From the NCBI RefSeq assembly GCF_007859815.1, contig NZ_SJPH01000006.1, positions 1 to 64,000 on the forward strand: a stretch of DNA of 64,000 bases. Reading direction: 5' to 3'. A program made the translations under genes and the position numbers. Positions 47,311 through 56,125 of the stretch are shown here, piece by piece (the first letter of the stretch is position 1; each line of letters opens with the position of its first letter). The DNA is from Botrimarina hoheduenensis (GTDB lineage Bacteria > Planctomycetota > Planctomycetia > Pirellulales > Lacipirellulaceae). Below the pieces are notes generated by a model. That model was not told the DNA's origin. It did no database searches and saw nothing but the letters and a program-made list of their open reading frames with translations.

Positions 47311-48122
47311 GCCAGCCATCAACAACCCAGCCCGGCTTACCGCCGCTGCCGCCGCGTTGCCTGGTAACCGGCTTAGCGCTGGATCCGGTTGATCGCCAGG
47401 GGCTGTTTGACTACGTAGTGGCCGCTGCGCTGGCGGGGCGCGCGGAGGGCCGCAAACGCACCGTTGGTTATTTGAACGTGCATGTGGCAAACCTTGCCGC
47501 GCGCGACGAGCTGCTGAGGCGCTACCTGAACGACCTGTGCGATCTGGTGTACTGCGACGGTAAAGGGATCGGTTGGGGGGCGCGCGTGCAGGGACTTCCC
47601 GAGCCGCCGCGGATGACGGCCGCGGATTGGCTGCCGGAACTGCTCCAGCGCCTTGCCAGGCCTGCCGCAGGCGTGCCACCGCTGCGCACCTTTGTAGTCG
47701 CCGGCAAGCCAGGCGTGGTCGAACGGGCTGTCGAGCAGATCACCGCCTCGCACGGTCCGCTGGGCCCCGTCAGCGTGCATCACGGCTACTTGGATCAAGC
47801 CGTCACCGAATCGTTGCTGTGCCAGATTGCCGAAGAGCGTCCGGATGTGGTGCTGATCGGCATGGGTAGCCCGCTCCAAGAGCGCTGGACGCTGACGCAT
47901 CGAGACCGGATCGAGGCCCCTGTGGTCTGGCCGTTGGGTGCCACATTTGACTACTTCGCGGGCGAGCAGGCACGGGGGCCTGAGTGGTTGCGGCGGATCG
48001 GCCACGAGTGGGCCGCACGGCTGGTGGCCGATCCCGGTCGGCTGTGGCGTCGCTATGTGCTGGGCAATCCCCAGTTTCTCGCCCGCGCCGCCGCCACCCG
48101 ACTACGGGGCGGTAATCGCTAG
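47307..48122 (+). CDS. WecB/TagA/CpsF family glycosyltransferase (GT26)
   Basis: The 271-residue protein has YLNVHVANLAARDELLRRYL, DLVYCDGKGIGWGAR, and RPDVVLIGMGSPLQERW followed by VVWPLGATFDYFAGEQARGPEWLRRIGHEW, the family signature. It adds ManNAc-type or related sugars to a lipid-linked acceptor in surface polysaccharide assembly. The start overlaps the upstream GT4 gene. It is convergent with the sulfotransferase fusion gene. Confidence 0.9.
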   Translation: MSQPSTTQPGLPPLPPRCLVTGLALDPVDRQGLFDYVVAAALAGRAEGRKRTVGYLNVHVANLAARDELLRRYLNDLCDLVYCDGKGIGWGARVQGLPEPPRMTAADWLPELLQRLARPAAGVPPLRTFVVAGKPGVVERAVEQITASHGPLGPVSVHHGYLDQAVTESLLCQIAEERPDVVLIGMGSPLQERWTLTHRDRIEAPVVWPLGATFDYFAGEQARGPEWLRRIGHEWAARLVADPGRLWRRYVLGNPQFLARAAATRLRGGNR

Positions 48123-48222
48123 TGCTGCCCCTCGGACATGGCGCGTCAGCGCTGCTCCCCATCGCGATCGTGGCCGCGAGTAAGGACGCCGAAAATGACC
48201 AGACGGCGATTGGGAGCGTGCG

Positions 48223-51096
48223 CTAACGGTCAGCCCGGTTGCGGTGCAGTCGGCCATCGATCGCTTGGGCGATGATGGGTGCGCGTTCGGCGCAGCCGAG
48301 GAACTCGGCGACGCGCGCTGCCGTTGCGTGGGGGTCGGTGTGCGCCTCAAAGAAGCTGATCGTCAGCGAGCTCTCTGCCGCGTTAGCAGCCATCCACTCG
48401 CGAGTGCGAGCCAACTGCGCGAGGAAGACGGCTCGCAATCGGTCCGGTGTGAGCGCCGCTCCGGTGGCCCCCTGGCGAGCGAGCATCTTCTGCTGCGAAG
48501 CCAGCACCTCATCGAGGTCACGCTCAACAAGGATTACGCGATAAGGCAGGTTGGGGGGGAGGTGGGGCAGCAACGGTGCGACGACTTTGGCTACTTTGCC
48601 TGCCGCTTCATGCACCCAGCCCGGGTCGCGGGCGGTCCGCTTGATTGCCTCGTGCTCGTAGTAGCCGTGCGGGTTGTCTTCATCTTGGGTTCGCACGCCA
48701 TCCACAAACGCCGGCAGCCCCGCCGCGGCCAGCATCTGCATCATCATCGAGGTGCCGGACCGCGGCAGGCCGGTGACAATCGTGATCGGCTCTGTAGGGG
48801 GGTGCGTCATCCTGGTTCCAGGCGGATCTTGAGAGGTGGGTTCGGGCGGTGCTGCGTGAGGGCGTGCCTGCAGAGGTGCCGGGGGTTGCGCGTGGGGCGG
48901 TTGCCAGGCTTGTTCTGGAGAGCTGGCACGCCGCAGCCGAGCGGATCGCTTTGCGGCCCGGATCGCATCCGCCGTTGCGCGATGATCTGCCGCCGCCGCT
49001 TCTTCGGTTTCGCTGAGCAGGTGGGCGAGCAGCGTATGAGCGGCGGCAAAGTTAGGATTGAATTCCAGGGCCCGCTTCGCCGCTTCGATCGCGTCCGCTG
49101 GTTGCCCGCGCCGAGCGAGCGCTCGGGCGAGCGTGAAGTGCGCGAGCGGATTGTTGTACCGACGCGCCAACGACTCGAGCGCGTCGTCGATCGCCCGATC
49201 GGTGCGGCCGCGGCGCAACGCGCATTGGGCCATGCCAAGCAGCGCGTGCGCGTTGTCGGGATCGATCCGATGGGCCCGCCGGAAGCAACGCCACGCCTCA
49301 GACGTGCGGCGCATTTGCAAATAGGTTTGTCCGATTTGCAGGCTCAGCCCGGCCTGGGCGGCGGGATGTGATTCGGCAGAGCGAAGCTGTCGGACCGCTT
49401 CCTCGACCTTGCCCTCGGCCGCCAGCGCATAGCCCCGCAGATAATCGATCGCGGCGGGACTGTAGCGGGCCAGACTCCGCAGGCGCCGCAAACCGAGGCG
49501 CGCCGCTGGTTTCAGGCGGGGAGGCGATTCGCCGGCCGCGAGTTTCTCGCGGCGGTCGTTGCGGAGCGCGAGCAGCGCTTGCTGTAGCTGTGCGGATGCC
49601 GCCTCGGCCTCGGCACGCCGCCGGGTCGCGAGATCTTCCGTCACGGCCCGCAGGTCGGTGATCCGATCGAGCGCACGGAAGCACATGGCTAGCTGTATGC
49701 CAAACCGATGCTCGCTCGGCCATTCCGCAAATAGCTCGGTGAGGATCGCAGCGGCCTCGGCGTGGCGGCTGTCGTCCATGTACGCGCGGGCCAGGTTGTA
49801 ACGCAGCTCCCGCACCGTCCGCCGCACCGCCAGTTGCTGGTCATCGCCCAGCGGTTCGATGTAGCCCAGTTCAATCATCTGCTGAAGTGCGGCTTGCGAT
49901 TCGGCCGCGTCCAGCCGCCGCTCGGGTGGGTGCAGCCCCATGGTTCCGCCCGGCTTAACCTCATGGCGCGCTTCCCACGTGGGGATTGTGGTGATTGGTG
50001 GCGGTTCGATCCACGCGTCGTACGCCACACTGCCATCCATGTCCTCTCCGATCGGAAGCCCGAACAGCGTGAGCACTGTCGGGGCGATATCGAGTAGGTT
50101 CAGTCCGTGCAGCAGGGCGTCCGAACGGATCCCCGGACCGTTCAGGACGAACACTCCGAAGTCGCGATGCTCGATCGCCGGCCCGGCCGGTTCGGCGGGA
50201 ATGATGCGCGGACGCAAGTGATCCGGATGAAAACCATGATCCGACATCAACAGTACGGTTGTGTCGGGCCCCGCGATCTCGATAAGGCGGGCGAGCAGCA
50301 TGTCATGAAACCGATAAGCGGCGTTCACCACCCCACCGTAGAGCTCGAAGTCGCGCTGGTTGATGTGCTCCTGACGGGGCGGGTGATACTTCATGAACCC
50401 GTGGCAGAAGTGGTCGATCGCGTCGTAGTAGATCGCGGCGAAGTCCCATTCTTGGCTTGCCAAAAGATGCGTCGCAACGCTGTGAACGCTCGCCGCTTCG
50501 GCCAGTGTCTTAGCGCACGCGCCCAATCGCTGATCGCGCTGTTGATCGATCTCCGCGGCGCGCGGCACGAAAGCGCTGATGGCGTCGGCGGGCAGGTCGT
50601 TGGGGTTGATCCGCAGCGCGGCGAGCGACTCGGTGAGCGCCGCCGGGTGGACGCTGTGCGGTGGCGGGGGCCAAGGCACCTCGGGCGGGCCGAGGGCCCG
50701 CTGAAAGTGATTCGAGACCATCACGCCGTGGATCGGCTCGGCGGGGTGTGACGGCCACCACCCCACTACCACGCTCCGTTTGCCCTCTTGCCCGAGCAGA
50801 TTCCACAGCGCTTTGCTGGTGCGGGACAGGTTGGTGATGGGCTGCACCCCCTGCCCGTCAGGCGTGGGCTCGGTGAAGCCGTGGATGCCGTGCTTGAAAG
50901 GCCGCTTGCCGGTGGCGATTGAAGTCCACAGGGTTGGCGAGAGCACCGGGTGGAGCGTGGCGAGGTTCGCCATGGCTCCGCCCGAGACAAGCCGCTCGAG
51001 GGTGGGCATCTGCCCCGCGTCCATCAGCGGATGGATCACCTTCCAATCCGCGGCATCCCAGCCAACAAGCAGCACACGCCGGCGGGGTTGGCTCAT
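48223..51096 (-). CDS. fusion of alkaline-phosphatase-superfamily phosphodiesterase, TPR repeats and sulfotransferase
   Basis: The 957-residue protein has three parts. Residues 1-370 are a type I phosphodiesterase/nucleotide pyrophosphatase-like domain: LLVGWDAADW with Asp14, HPVLSPTLWTSIATGK with Thr55 as the likely nucleophile, IYYDAIDHFCHG, and LLMSDHGFHPDH with metal ligands. Residues 390-700 carry several TPR-like repeats. After a Pro-rich linker, residues 770-957 form a sulfotransferase-like P-loop: ITIVTGLPRSGTSMMMQML (PAPS-binding 5'-PSB loop), and ILVERDLDEVLASQ (3'-PB-like). No signal peptide is seen, so it is probably cytoplasmic. Fusion suggests coupled nucleotide handling and sulfation; this is inference. 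Two separate genes in a relative would be the comparison. Confidence 0.8.
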   Translation of the reverse strand: MSQPRRRVLLVGWDAADWKVIHPLMDAGQMPTLERLVSGGAMANLATLHPVLSPTLWTSIATGKRPFKHGIHGFTEPTPDGQGVQPITNLSRTSKALWNLLGQEGKRSVVVGWWPSHPAEPIHGVMVSNHFQRALGPPEVPWPPPPHSVHPAALTESLAALRINPNDLPADAISAFVPRAAEIDQQRDQRLGACAKTLAEAASVHSVATHLLASQEWDFAAIYYDAIDHFCHGFMKYHPPRQEHINQRDFELYGGVVNAAYRFHDMLLARLIEIAGPDTTVLLMSDHGFHPDHLRPRIIPAEPAGPAIEHRDFGVFVLNGPGIRSDALLHGLNLLDIAPTVLTLFGLPIGEDMDGSVAYDAWIEPPPITTIPTWEARHEVKPGGTMGLHPPERRLDAAESQAALQQMIELGYIEPLGDDQQLAVRRTVRELRYNLARAYMDDSRHAEAAAILTELFAEWPSEHRFGIQLAMCFRALDRITDLRAVTEDLATRRRAEAEAASAQLQQALLALRNDRREKLAAGESPPRLKPAARLGLRRLRSLARYSPAAIDYLRGYALAAEGKVEEAVRQLRSAESHPAAQAGLSLQIGQTYLQMRRTSEAWRCFRRAHRIDPDNAHALLGMAQCALRRGRTDRAIDDALESLARRYNNPLAHFTLARALARRGQPADAIEAAKRALEFNPNFAAAHTLLAHLLSETEEAAAADHRATADAIRAAKRSARLRRASSPEQAWQPPHAQPPAPLQARPHAAPPEPTSQDPPGTRMTHPPTEPITIVTGLPRSGTSMMMQMLAAAGLPAFVDGVRTQDEDNPHGYYEHEAIKRTARDPGWVHEAAGKVAKVVAPLLPHLPPNLPYRVILVERDLDEVLASQQKMLARQGATGAALTPDRLRAVFLAQLARTREWMAANAAESSLTISFFEAHTDPHATAARVAEFLGCAERAPIIAQAIDGRLHRNRADR

Positions 51097-51180
51097 CGGG
51101 CTCCCTTAGCAAGAGGCGTCGCACTCATTGAAGACACGGCCCGGGTCCTTATCCCCCGCAGCAGCGAGAGGCTTCACCCA

Positions 51181-51246
51181 TCAAGCCTGACGGCGGCACG
51201 GGTCAAGCTTGACGGTGACATGGATCAAGCCTGACGGCGGCGCAGA
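51181..51246. repeat. 22-base tandem repeat over the 3' end of the PEP-CTERM gene
   Basis: TCAAGCCTGACGGCGG or a close variant starts at 51181, 51203 and 51225, a regular 22-base period. The copy at 51225 is the coding end of the PEP-CTERM gene (Arg-Arg-Gln-Ala-stop), so the gene end has been copied downstream. Confidence 0.6.
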
Positions 51247-52061
51247 GCCGCGACACCCGCAGCGCCCGCGGCGAGCAACGCCAAACCGGCCGGTTCGGGA
51301 ACAAGGCCCGCCCGGATCGCTTTGCCGGCTTCGTCTTCGTAAGCCCATTCGAGGGCTTCGACCACCGCGGGCAAACCCTTCTCGTTGGCCTCGATGCGCA
51401 CCCGGATCCAGCCGTAGTGGGTCGCCCCCTCTTTCTGGAAGCGGAACCCCGCCACTCCGGTGCCGCCAACCGGAAACTCGCCGTACCCAAAGCCAACCGA
51501 TGCCGAAACACTCGATCCATTGCTGGTCTGAATGTCGCCAACGGCGAACGAAGCCAAGAGCGCGTTGGCGTTGAAGCTTTGCCCTGCAGAGATGTTGCTG
51601 CCCGAGGAGAGCATCTGGGCGAGGTTCGAGCCCATATTACCCGGCGCGATCTGCCAGCCGGCCATCACGCCCGGGCCCGAACCGAGCGCCACGCCGATAT
51701 CGCCATCAAAGACGTAAGGAGTGCCGTTCGAGGTGAAAGGCGTTTGTGCCGAGTAGGTTCCCACGAACAGATTCAGGTCGATGGCCCCATCGAAGTCGAT
51801 ATCGAGGGCCAAGTTTCGACTTTGCGATGCGTTGGTGGTCGCCGCGACGGCCCGCAGCGGATCGGCGGGCGTAACGTGGACGATCGCGGCCTCGGCCGTG
51901 TGTGCACCGGCCATGGCCGCTCCGGTCGCCGCGGCGTACGCGCCCCACGACTTTGTTCCCCGCGCGGGAGCCATTTTCGTCGCGGCATTCGATCGGCGCC
52001 GATAGGCGTTCAGACGATCTTCGGCGGCGGGCGAAAGGGGGTGCGACGGGCGTTGCGGCAC
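51225..52061 (-). CDS. PEP-CTERM surface protein
   Basis: The 278-residue protein starts at a GTG with GGAG about ten bases upstream. It has an atypical basic N-terminus and then a signal-like segment (AYAAATGAAMAGAHTAEA). The body is beta-rich, with ALDIDFDGAIDLNLFVG and FGYGEFPVGGTGVAGFRF patterns. It ends in LVPEPAGLALLAAGAAGVAALRRRQA, a PEP-CTERM exosortase signal. It is probably a surface protein. A 17-base tandem repeat lies about 110 bases upstream of the start, and its own 3' end is part of a 22-base tandem repeat. Confidence 0.8.
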   Translation of the reverse strand: MPQRPSHPLSPAAEDRLNAYRRRSNAATKMAPARGTKSWGAYAAATGAAMAGAHTAEAAIVHVTPADPLRAVAATTNASQSRNLALDIDFDGAIDLNLFVGTYSAQTPFTSNGTPYVFDGDIGVALGSGPGVMAGWQIAPGNMGSNLAQMLSSGSNISAGQSFNANALLASFAVGDIQTSNGSSVSASVGFGYGEFPVGGTGVAGFRFQKEGATHYGWIRVRIEANEKGLPAVVEALEWAYEDEAGKAIRAGLVPEPAGLALLAAGAAGVAALRRRQA

Positions 52062-52170
52062 GGCAAAAGTCTCCAGGCAAATCGAACGCGACCGAACGGA
52101 GAACCGGGGTCGCGGTAAAGGGATGCGTCATTCTGACCAAAAAGTGCCATCCCCGCCAGCGACTACGACC

Positions 52171-52255
52171 CAATCAACGCAGGGGCCCAATCAAAGCAGG
52201 GGCCCAAGTACGCAGGGGCCCAAGTACGCAGGGGCCCAAGCAAAGCAGGCAGGGG
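52171..52255. repeat. tandem 16-17-base repeats upstream of the PEP-CTERM gene
   Basis: Units CAATCAACGCAGGGGCC (52171), CAATCAAAGCAGGGGCC (52188), CAAGTACGCAGGGGCC (52205 and 52221) and a partial copy at 52237. The repeats lie in the leader or promoter region of the gene at 51225-52061, so copy number could alter expression. Confidence 0.75.
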
Positions 52256-52315
52256 AATCGCACGGCCGGGTACGACGTCAGCTAGCGACAAAACCTCAGC
52301 GCTACGGATTCAGTG

Positions 52316-53602
52316 CTACGGATAGAGCAGGGCCCGCTGGCGGCGGGCCGCAAACGCGTCGAGGCCCTCTCGGCTGATCCGACAAAGCTCGTCGAGCGGA
52401 GCGCCCCGGACGATCGCTTGGTGGAGGGTCTCGCAAGCTAGCAGCCGTTTTAGCGACGCATGCTCCCACTCGTTGGGGTAGAGCAGTGCGAGGGTGCGCG
52501 CCATGGCGAGCCCCCCCTGGACAGCGTCTAGCGACGGGGTGTCGATCAGGATCAAATCGACCCCGCCGCAACGCTCGCCCGCGAACTTGCTGCTCGTGGG
52601 GGTAAACCAGCGGGGCACGAAGCGCACGCCGGGCGTTTGCTCGGCGTTGAGGGCCGCGGCGAATTCCGCGGGGTCGATCCACGGGGCACCGAACCGTTCG
52701 AAGGGCGTATCCGTGCCACGACCTACCGAAACGTTGGTCGTTTCCAAAAACCCGACGCCCGGATACAGCAGCGCCTGCGACAGACGCCGCATGTTGGGCG
52801 ACGGGTCCGTCCAGACCAGTCCGGTTGCTTCCCACGTCTCGTTGCGACGCCAGCCTTCGCAGCGCACCACGGTCAGCTTAACGTTGGCGAGTGGGTTTTC
52901 CGTGGGGCCCGCCGCTTGAGCGTCGGCGACGATCAGCTGTGCCAGTTCGCCGGTCGTCATGCCGTGTCGCAGCGGCAAAGAGTGACACGCGACGAACGAC
53001 TCGGCGTCGGCGTCGAGCATCGGCCCTTCGATCGTCACCCCGTCGATCGGGTTGGGTCGGTCGAGCACCACGAAGTCGATGCCGGCTTGCGAGGCCGCTT
53101 CCATCGCCAGCTTCATGGTTGAGATGTAGGTGTAGAAACGACAGCCGATGTCTTGGATGTCGAACACCAGCACGTCGAGCCCCGCCAGATGCTCGGGTTC
53201 CGGCTGTCGCCGGGGACCGTACAGGCTCACCACCGGCAGGCCGGTCGGTTCGTCAACGCCGTCGGCGATCTGGGCTTGATCGAGTTCGCCCCGAATGCCG
53301 TGCTCGGGCCCAAACAGCCGTACGAGTTCTACCTGTTCGGCGTTATGGAAGAGGTCGGCGGTGGAGTGCCCCGCCGAATCGAGCCCCGTGTGGTTGGTGA
53401 TCAGCCCGACACGCTTGCCCCGCAGCAGCCGATAGTCTTCGCGTTGGAGGACATCGATTCCGAGCACCACGCGCTCCGCCACAGGTGGCTGCTTTGCCTC
53501 TGAAACGACAGCCGCTTCCGAAGCGATTGCCAATGGTGCGACTGCCGATGGTGCGGCGGCCGACAAGGCGGCTGCGGCAAGGACAACTCGGCAACTCGCC
53601 AT
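52316..53602 (-). CDS. namZ: NamZ-like exo-beta-N-acetylmuramidase (DUF1343)
   Basis: From the ATG at 53602 the protein has 428 residues with an Ala-rich signal peptide. DUF1343 marks include RVGLITNHTGLDSAGHSTAD, LFGPEHGIRGELDQ, DVLVFDIQDIGCRFYTYIST and FVVLDRPNPI, plus WTDPSPNMRRL. Characterised members cleave N-acetylmuramic acid from peptidoglycan fragments, so a role in cell-wall recycling outside the cytoplasm is likely. The GTG at 53644 is an alternative start but its leader is less signal-like. Confidence 0.88.
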   Translation of the reverse strand: MASCRVVLAAAALSAAAPSAVAPLAIASEAAVVSEAKQPPVAERVVLGIDVLQREDYRLLRGKRVGLITNHTGLDSAGHSTADLFHNAEQVELVRLFGPEHGIRGELDQAQIADGVDEPTGLPVVSLYGPRRQPEPEHLAGLDVLVFDIQDIGCRFYTYISTMKLAMEAASQAGIDFVVLDRPNPIDGVTIEGPMLDADAESFVACHSLPLRHGMTTGELAQLIVADAQAAGPTENPLANVKLTVVRCEGWRRNETWEATGLVWTDPSPNMRRLSQALLYPGVGFLETTNVSVGRGTDTPFERFGAPWIDPAEFAAALNAEQTPGVRFVPRWFTPTSSKFAGERCGGVDLILIDTPSLDAVQGGLAMARTLALLYPNEWEHASLKRLLACETLHQAIVRGAPLDELCRISREGLDAFAARRQRALLYP

Positions 53603-53733
53603 CAAGCGGATGAAGGAGGGGACAAGCAATCTCACCGGGACCACCCTTATAAAAGTGGAAAGTCGCAGGCGCGACGCCTACGCCGCGCAGAAAGAATGCG
53701 AGCATAGTCAGCCCGGGCGATGGCGTCCTCGGG

Positions 53734-54873
53734 TTATTGTCGCAAACTTTCGAATTGGGCCGCCGCGATCGGGCCGAACACCAGCAGCGGAAGCCAGGCC
53801 GCCATCGACGGTTGGAGCCATCCGCCCGCGCCGAGCGCCTGCCCGCCGAGGGTCACCAGGAAGAACGCCGCGACCACGGCCACGCTGAGCCCGATCGCCA
53901 GGAACGGGCTCGCGGCGTTGCGCGACACCACCAGCGGCAACCCGAGCAACAGCAGCGTCATGTCGGCCAGCGGCTGTACCAGTCGGGCATGCACCGCTAC
54001 ACGCACGTCGGGACCCAGCTCGGTGCTCGGGCTGGCAAGCTCTCGGGCGATCTCTGCGGTTGAGGCGAGGTCGCGCCACTGGGCCCCCGCCGAGAGCAAC
54101 TCGAACGAGACGCCGGTCACCACAAACGCCTCGTCCTTCCCGAGCCAGGCGGCGTCGCGGGGCGTAACAATCAGGGGCTCGTTGTTCTCACCGCGCAGCG
54201 AGGCCTGCAGAGCGATTCCCTTGGGTTGCGTGACCCCTTTGACCAAGTAGCCAGGCGGGCGTTCGCCTTCGCGGGCGATGTAAGCCGCTTCGCTCCCCAC
54301 CACCCGCCGGCCGTACTGGGCCGAAAGCTTGGGCGGCAGCATGAAGCTCGGGTTCAGCAGCACGCGCCGCGCGGGGACCGCGTAGTCTCCGCCGATCAAG
54401 ATGCCGGTGGCGATGTCGTAGCGCGGTTTCAACGGGACGGTCTGTTCGCCGGCGAGGTCTTTCGAATCGAGCGAAAGCTCGTGCCGCAGCGGAGGGATGA
54501 CGATCTCGCGCACCGCAGCGGCTCCCACCGCGACGACCGCCGTCGCCAGCAACACGGGCCGCAGCACCCGCAAACGGGGCAGCCCCGCCGCCATCAGCGC
54601 TGTCAGCTCGTTATGGCGTTGGATCCAAGTGACCGTGAACATCGCGGCGATCATCGCCAAGATGCCGCTCGTGCGATTGAAGAAGTTAAGGGATTGCAGC
54701 CCGTAGTATTTTGCGGCCGCGACAAAGGCGTCTTGAAACGAACCCCCGGCCCGCGAAAAGTCGTCGAGCCGTCCGAACGCATCGATCACCATATACAGGC
54801 CGGCAAGGCTCACGAAGCAGATCAAGAAAATCTGCACGTACTGCCGGAGCAGGTAACGATCGATCGTGCACAT
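53734..54873 (-). CDS. LptF/LptG-family permease (YjgP/YjgQ)
   Basis: The 379-residue protein starts MCTIDRYLLRQYVQIFLICF, the conserved N-terminus of LptF/LptG. Further helices occur at about 45, 85-130 and three near the C-terminus, around a beta-rich periplasmic domain. It should work with LptB (encoded at 41556) to extract lipopolysaccharide from the inner membrane. Whether it is LptF or LptG cannot be told from one copy. The first ATG at 54978 gives a longer leader that is not conserved. It is divergent from comF. Confidence 0.85.
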   Translation of the reverse strand: MCTIDRYLLRQYVQIFLICFVSLAGLYMVIDAFGRLDDFSRAGGSFQDAFVAAAKYYGLQSLNFFNRTSGILAMIAAMFTVTWIQRHNELTALMAAGLPRLRVLRPVLLATAVVAVGAAAVREIVIPPLRHELSLDSKDLAGEQTVPLKPRYDIATGILIGGDYAVPARRVLLNPSFMLPPKLSAQYGRRVVGSEAAYIAREGERPPGYLVKGVTQPKGIALQASLRGENNEPLIVTPRDAAWLGKDEAFVVTGVSFELLSAGAQWRDLASTAEIARELASPSTELGPDVRVAVHARLVQPLADMTLLLLGLPLVVSRNAASPFLAIGLSVAVVAAFFLVTLGGQALGAGGWLQPSMAAWLPLLVFGPIAAAQFESLRQ

Positions 54874-55184
54874 AGGGCAGGGCGTGAGCCAATCGGACAA
54901 AGGCGGAGGGGGTGTCCACCGAACGGGCGAGCGGTCGGGCGGCAGAGTGTCCCGCCGCACCCGCCGCGGGGTCAACACGGTTTCGGCGGGCGCGGGTAAC
55001 TATGCTAGCGGTAACGCCAGCTACGCCGCTGCGGAGAATCAGCCGCATCGCTGCGGAGAGAAGGCGGTGTGCTAGCAGACCCCCAATCTGGCCCGTCAAG
55101 AGTGTCGTTATCTTGTCAGCTCGTGTTCCCCAGATTTGGCTGCCGGTTGTTGCCCGGCGGATACGCGGGGGGGCTTCGCTCGTC

Positions 55185-55925
55185 GTGCGCGGTGTCAGCG
55201 GTGCCCTGCTGGACTTAATAGCGCCGCCCCGCTGCTTGGCTTGCGGGCAACTACAAGAAGAAAGCCACGCCCGCATTGATTGGTGCGAAGCCTGTCGAGC
55301 CGAACTCGTTCCCCCGAGTCTCCGCGTCTGTCTTCGCTGTGCAACGCCCCTGGCGGCAGAGACTGTCGGGATCCCTGCCGCGCAAGACTGCCCGGTTTGC
55401 CGCGACGAGCGATGGGCCTTTGAATCGGTGGTAGCTCGGGGCGTTTACCGGGGTGTGCTGCGACAGCTACTGCTGGAAGCCAAGCATCCGCAGGGTGCCG
55501 CGGCGGCACGGGGGCTGGGGAGATTGCTCGCGGGAAGCGTACGCGAGCGGTGGCCCGGGGAGCTTTCGCCCCTGGTCGTGCCGCTGCCCATGCATTGGCG
55601 TCGACGCCTGAATCGGCGGATCAATTCGGCCGAGTGCCTGGCTGAGGGGCTGGCCGAGGGGCTCGCAACGAGGGCGACGCCGGTCCTCTGGCGGCGGCGG
55701 GCGACTCGGCAGCAGACGGCGGTGGCCCCCAGCAGCCGGGCGGCGAACGTGCGCGGCGCCTTTGCGGTTCGGTCCGGTGCGGCTCTAACGGGGAGAACAG
55801 TCTTGCTGGTTGATGACGTGCTGACGACCGGATCGAGCTGCTCAGCTGCCGCGCAGGCTTTGCGGGGGGCTGGTGCCGCGCGGGTCGTGGCGGTTGTCGC
55901 GGCTCGGCGAGTTGCGCCCGGCTGA
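55185..55925 (+). CDS. comF: ComF-family phosphoribosyltransferase-like protein
   Basis: The 246-residue form begins at a GTG at 55185, giving the usual ComF N-terminus LLDLIAPPRCLACG with Cys pairs CLAC and CEAC, CLRC and CPVC (zinc-ribbon-like). The PRTase motif is VLLVDDVLTTGSSC. An earlier ATG at 54912 or 55002 would add up to 91 residues of low-complexity leader. ComF is linked to DNA uptake in competent bacteria, but its role here is unproven. Downstream is the DUF502 gene. Confidence 0.8.
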   Translation: MRGVSGALLDLIAPPRCLACGQLQEESHARIDWCEACRAELVPPSLRVCLRCATPLAAETVGIPAAQDCPVCRDERWAFESVVARGVYRGVLRQLLLEAKHPQGAAAARGLGRLLAGSVRERWPGELSPLVVPLPMHWRRRLNRRINSAECLAEGLAEGLATRATPVLWRRRATRQQTAVAPSSRAANVRGAFAVRSGAALTGRTVLLVDDVLTTGSSCSAAAQALRGAGAARVVAVVAARRVAPG

Positions 55926-56125
55926 GGCGTCGCGAAGCAGGTCCGTCTGGGTAAGCTCTCTGTTGCCGGTTGATAACCGGAGCCGATTGCGAAGAATGAC
56001 GGAGCAAGGCGGCTCCGCGGACCGGCGGGTTTTCCTCCGGGTCTTGCAGGCTTGATCGGCCAAGGCGGGCCTCACTTACTGAAGCAATCCGCTCCGCCCC
56101 CCCGTTAGCCGGGACTGCGCCTGTC

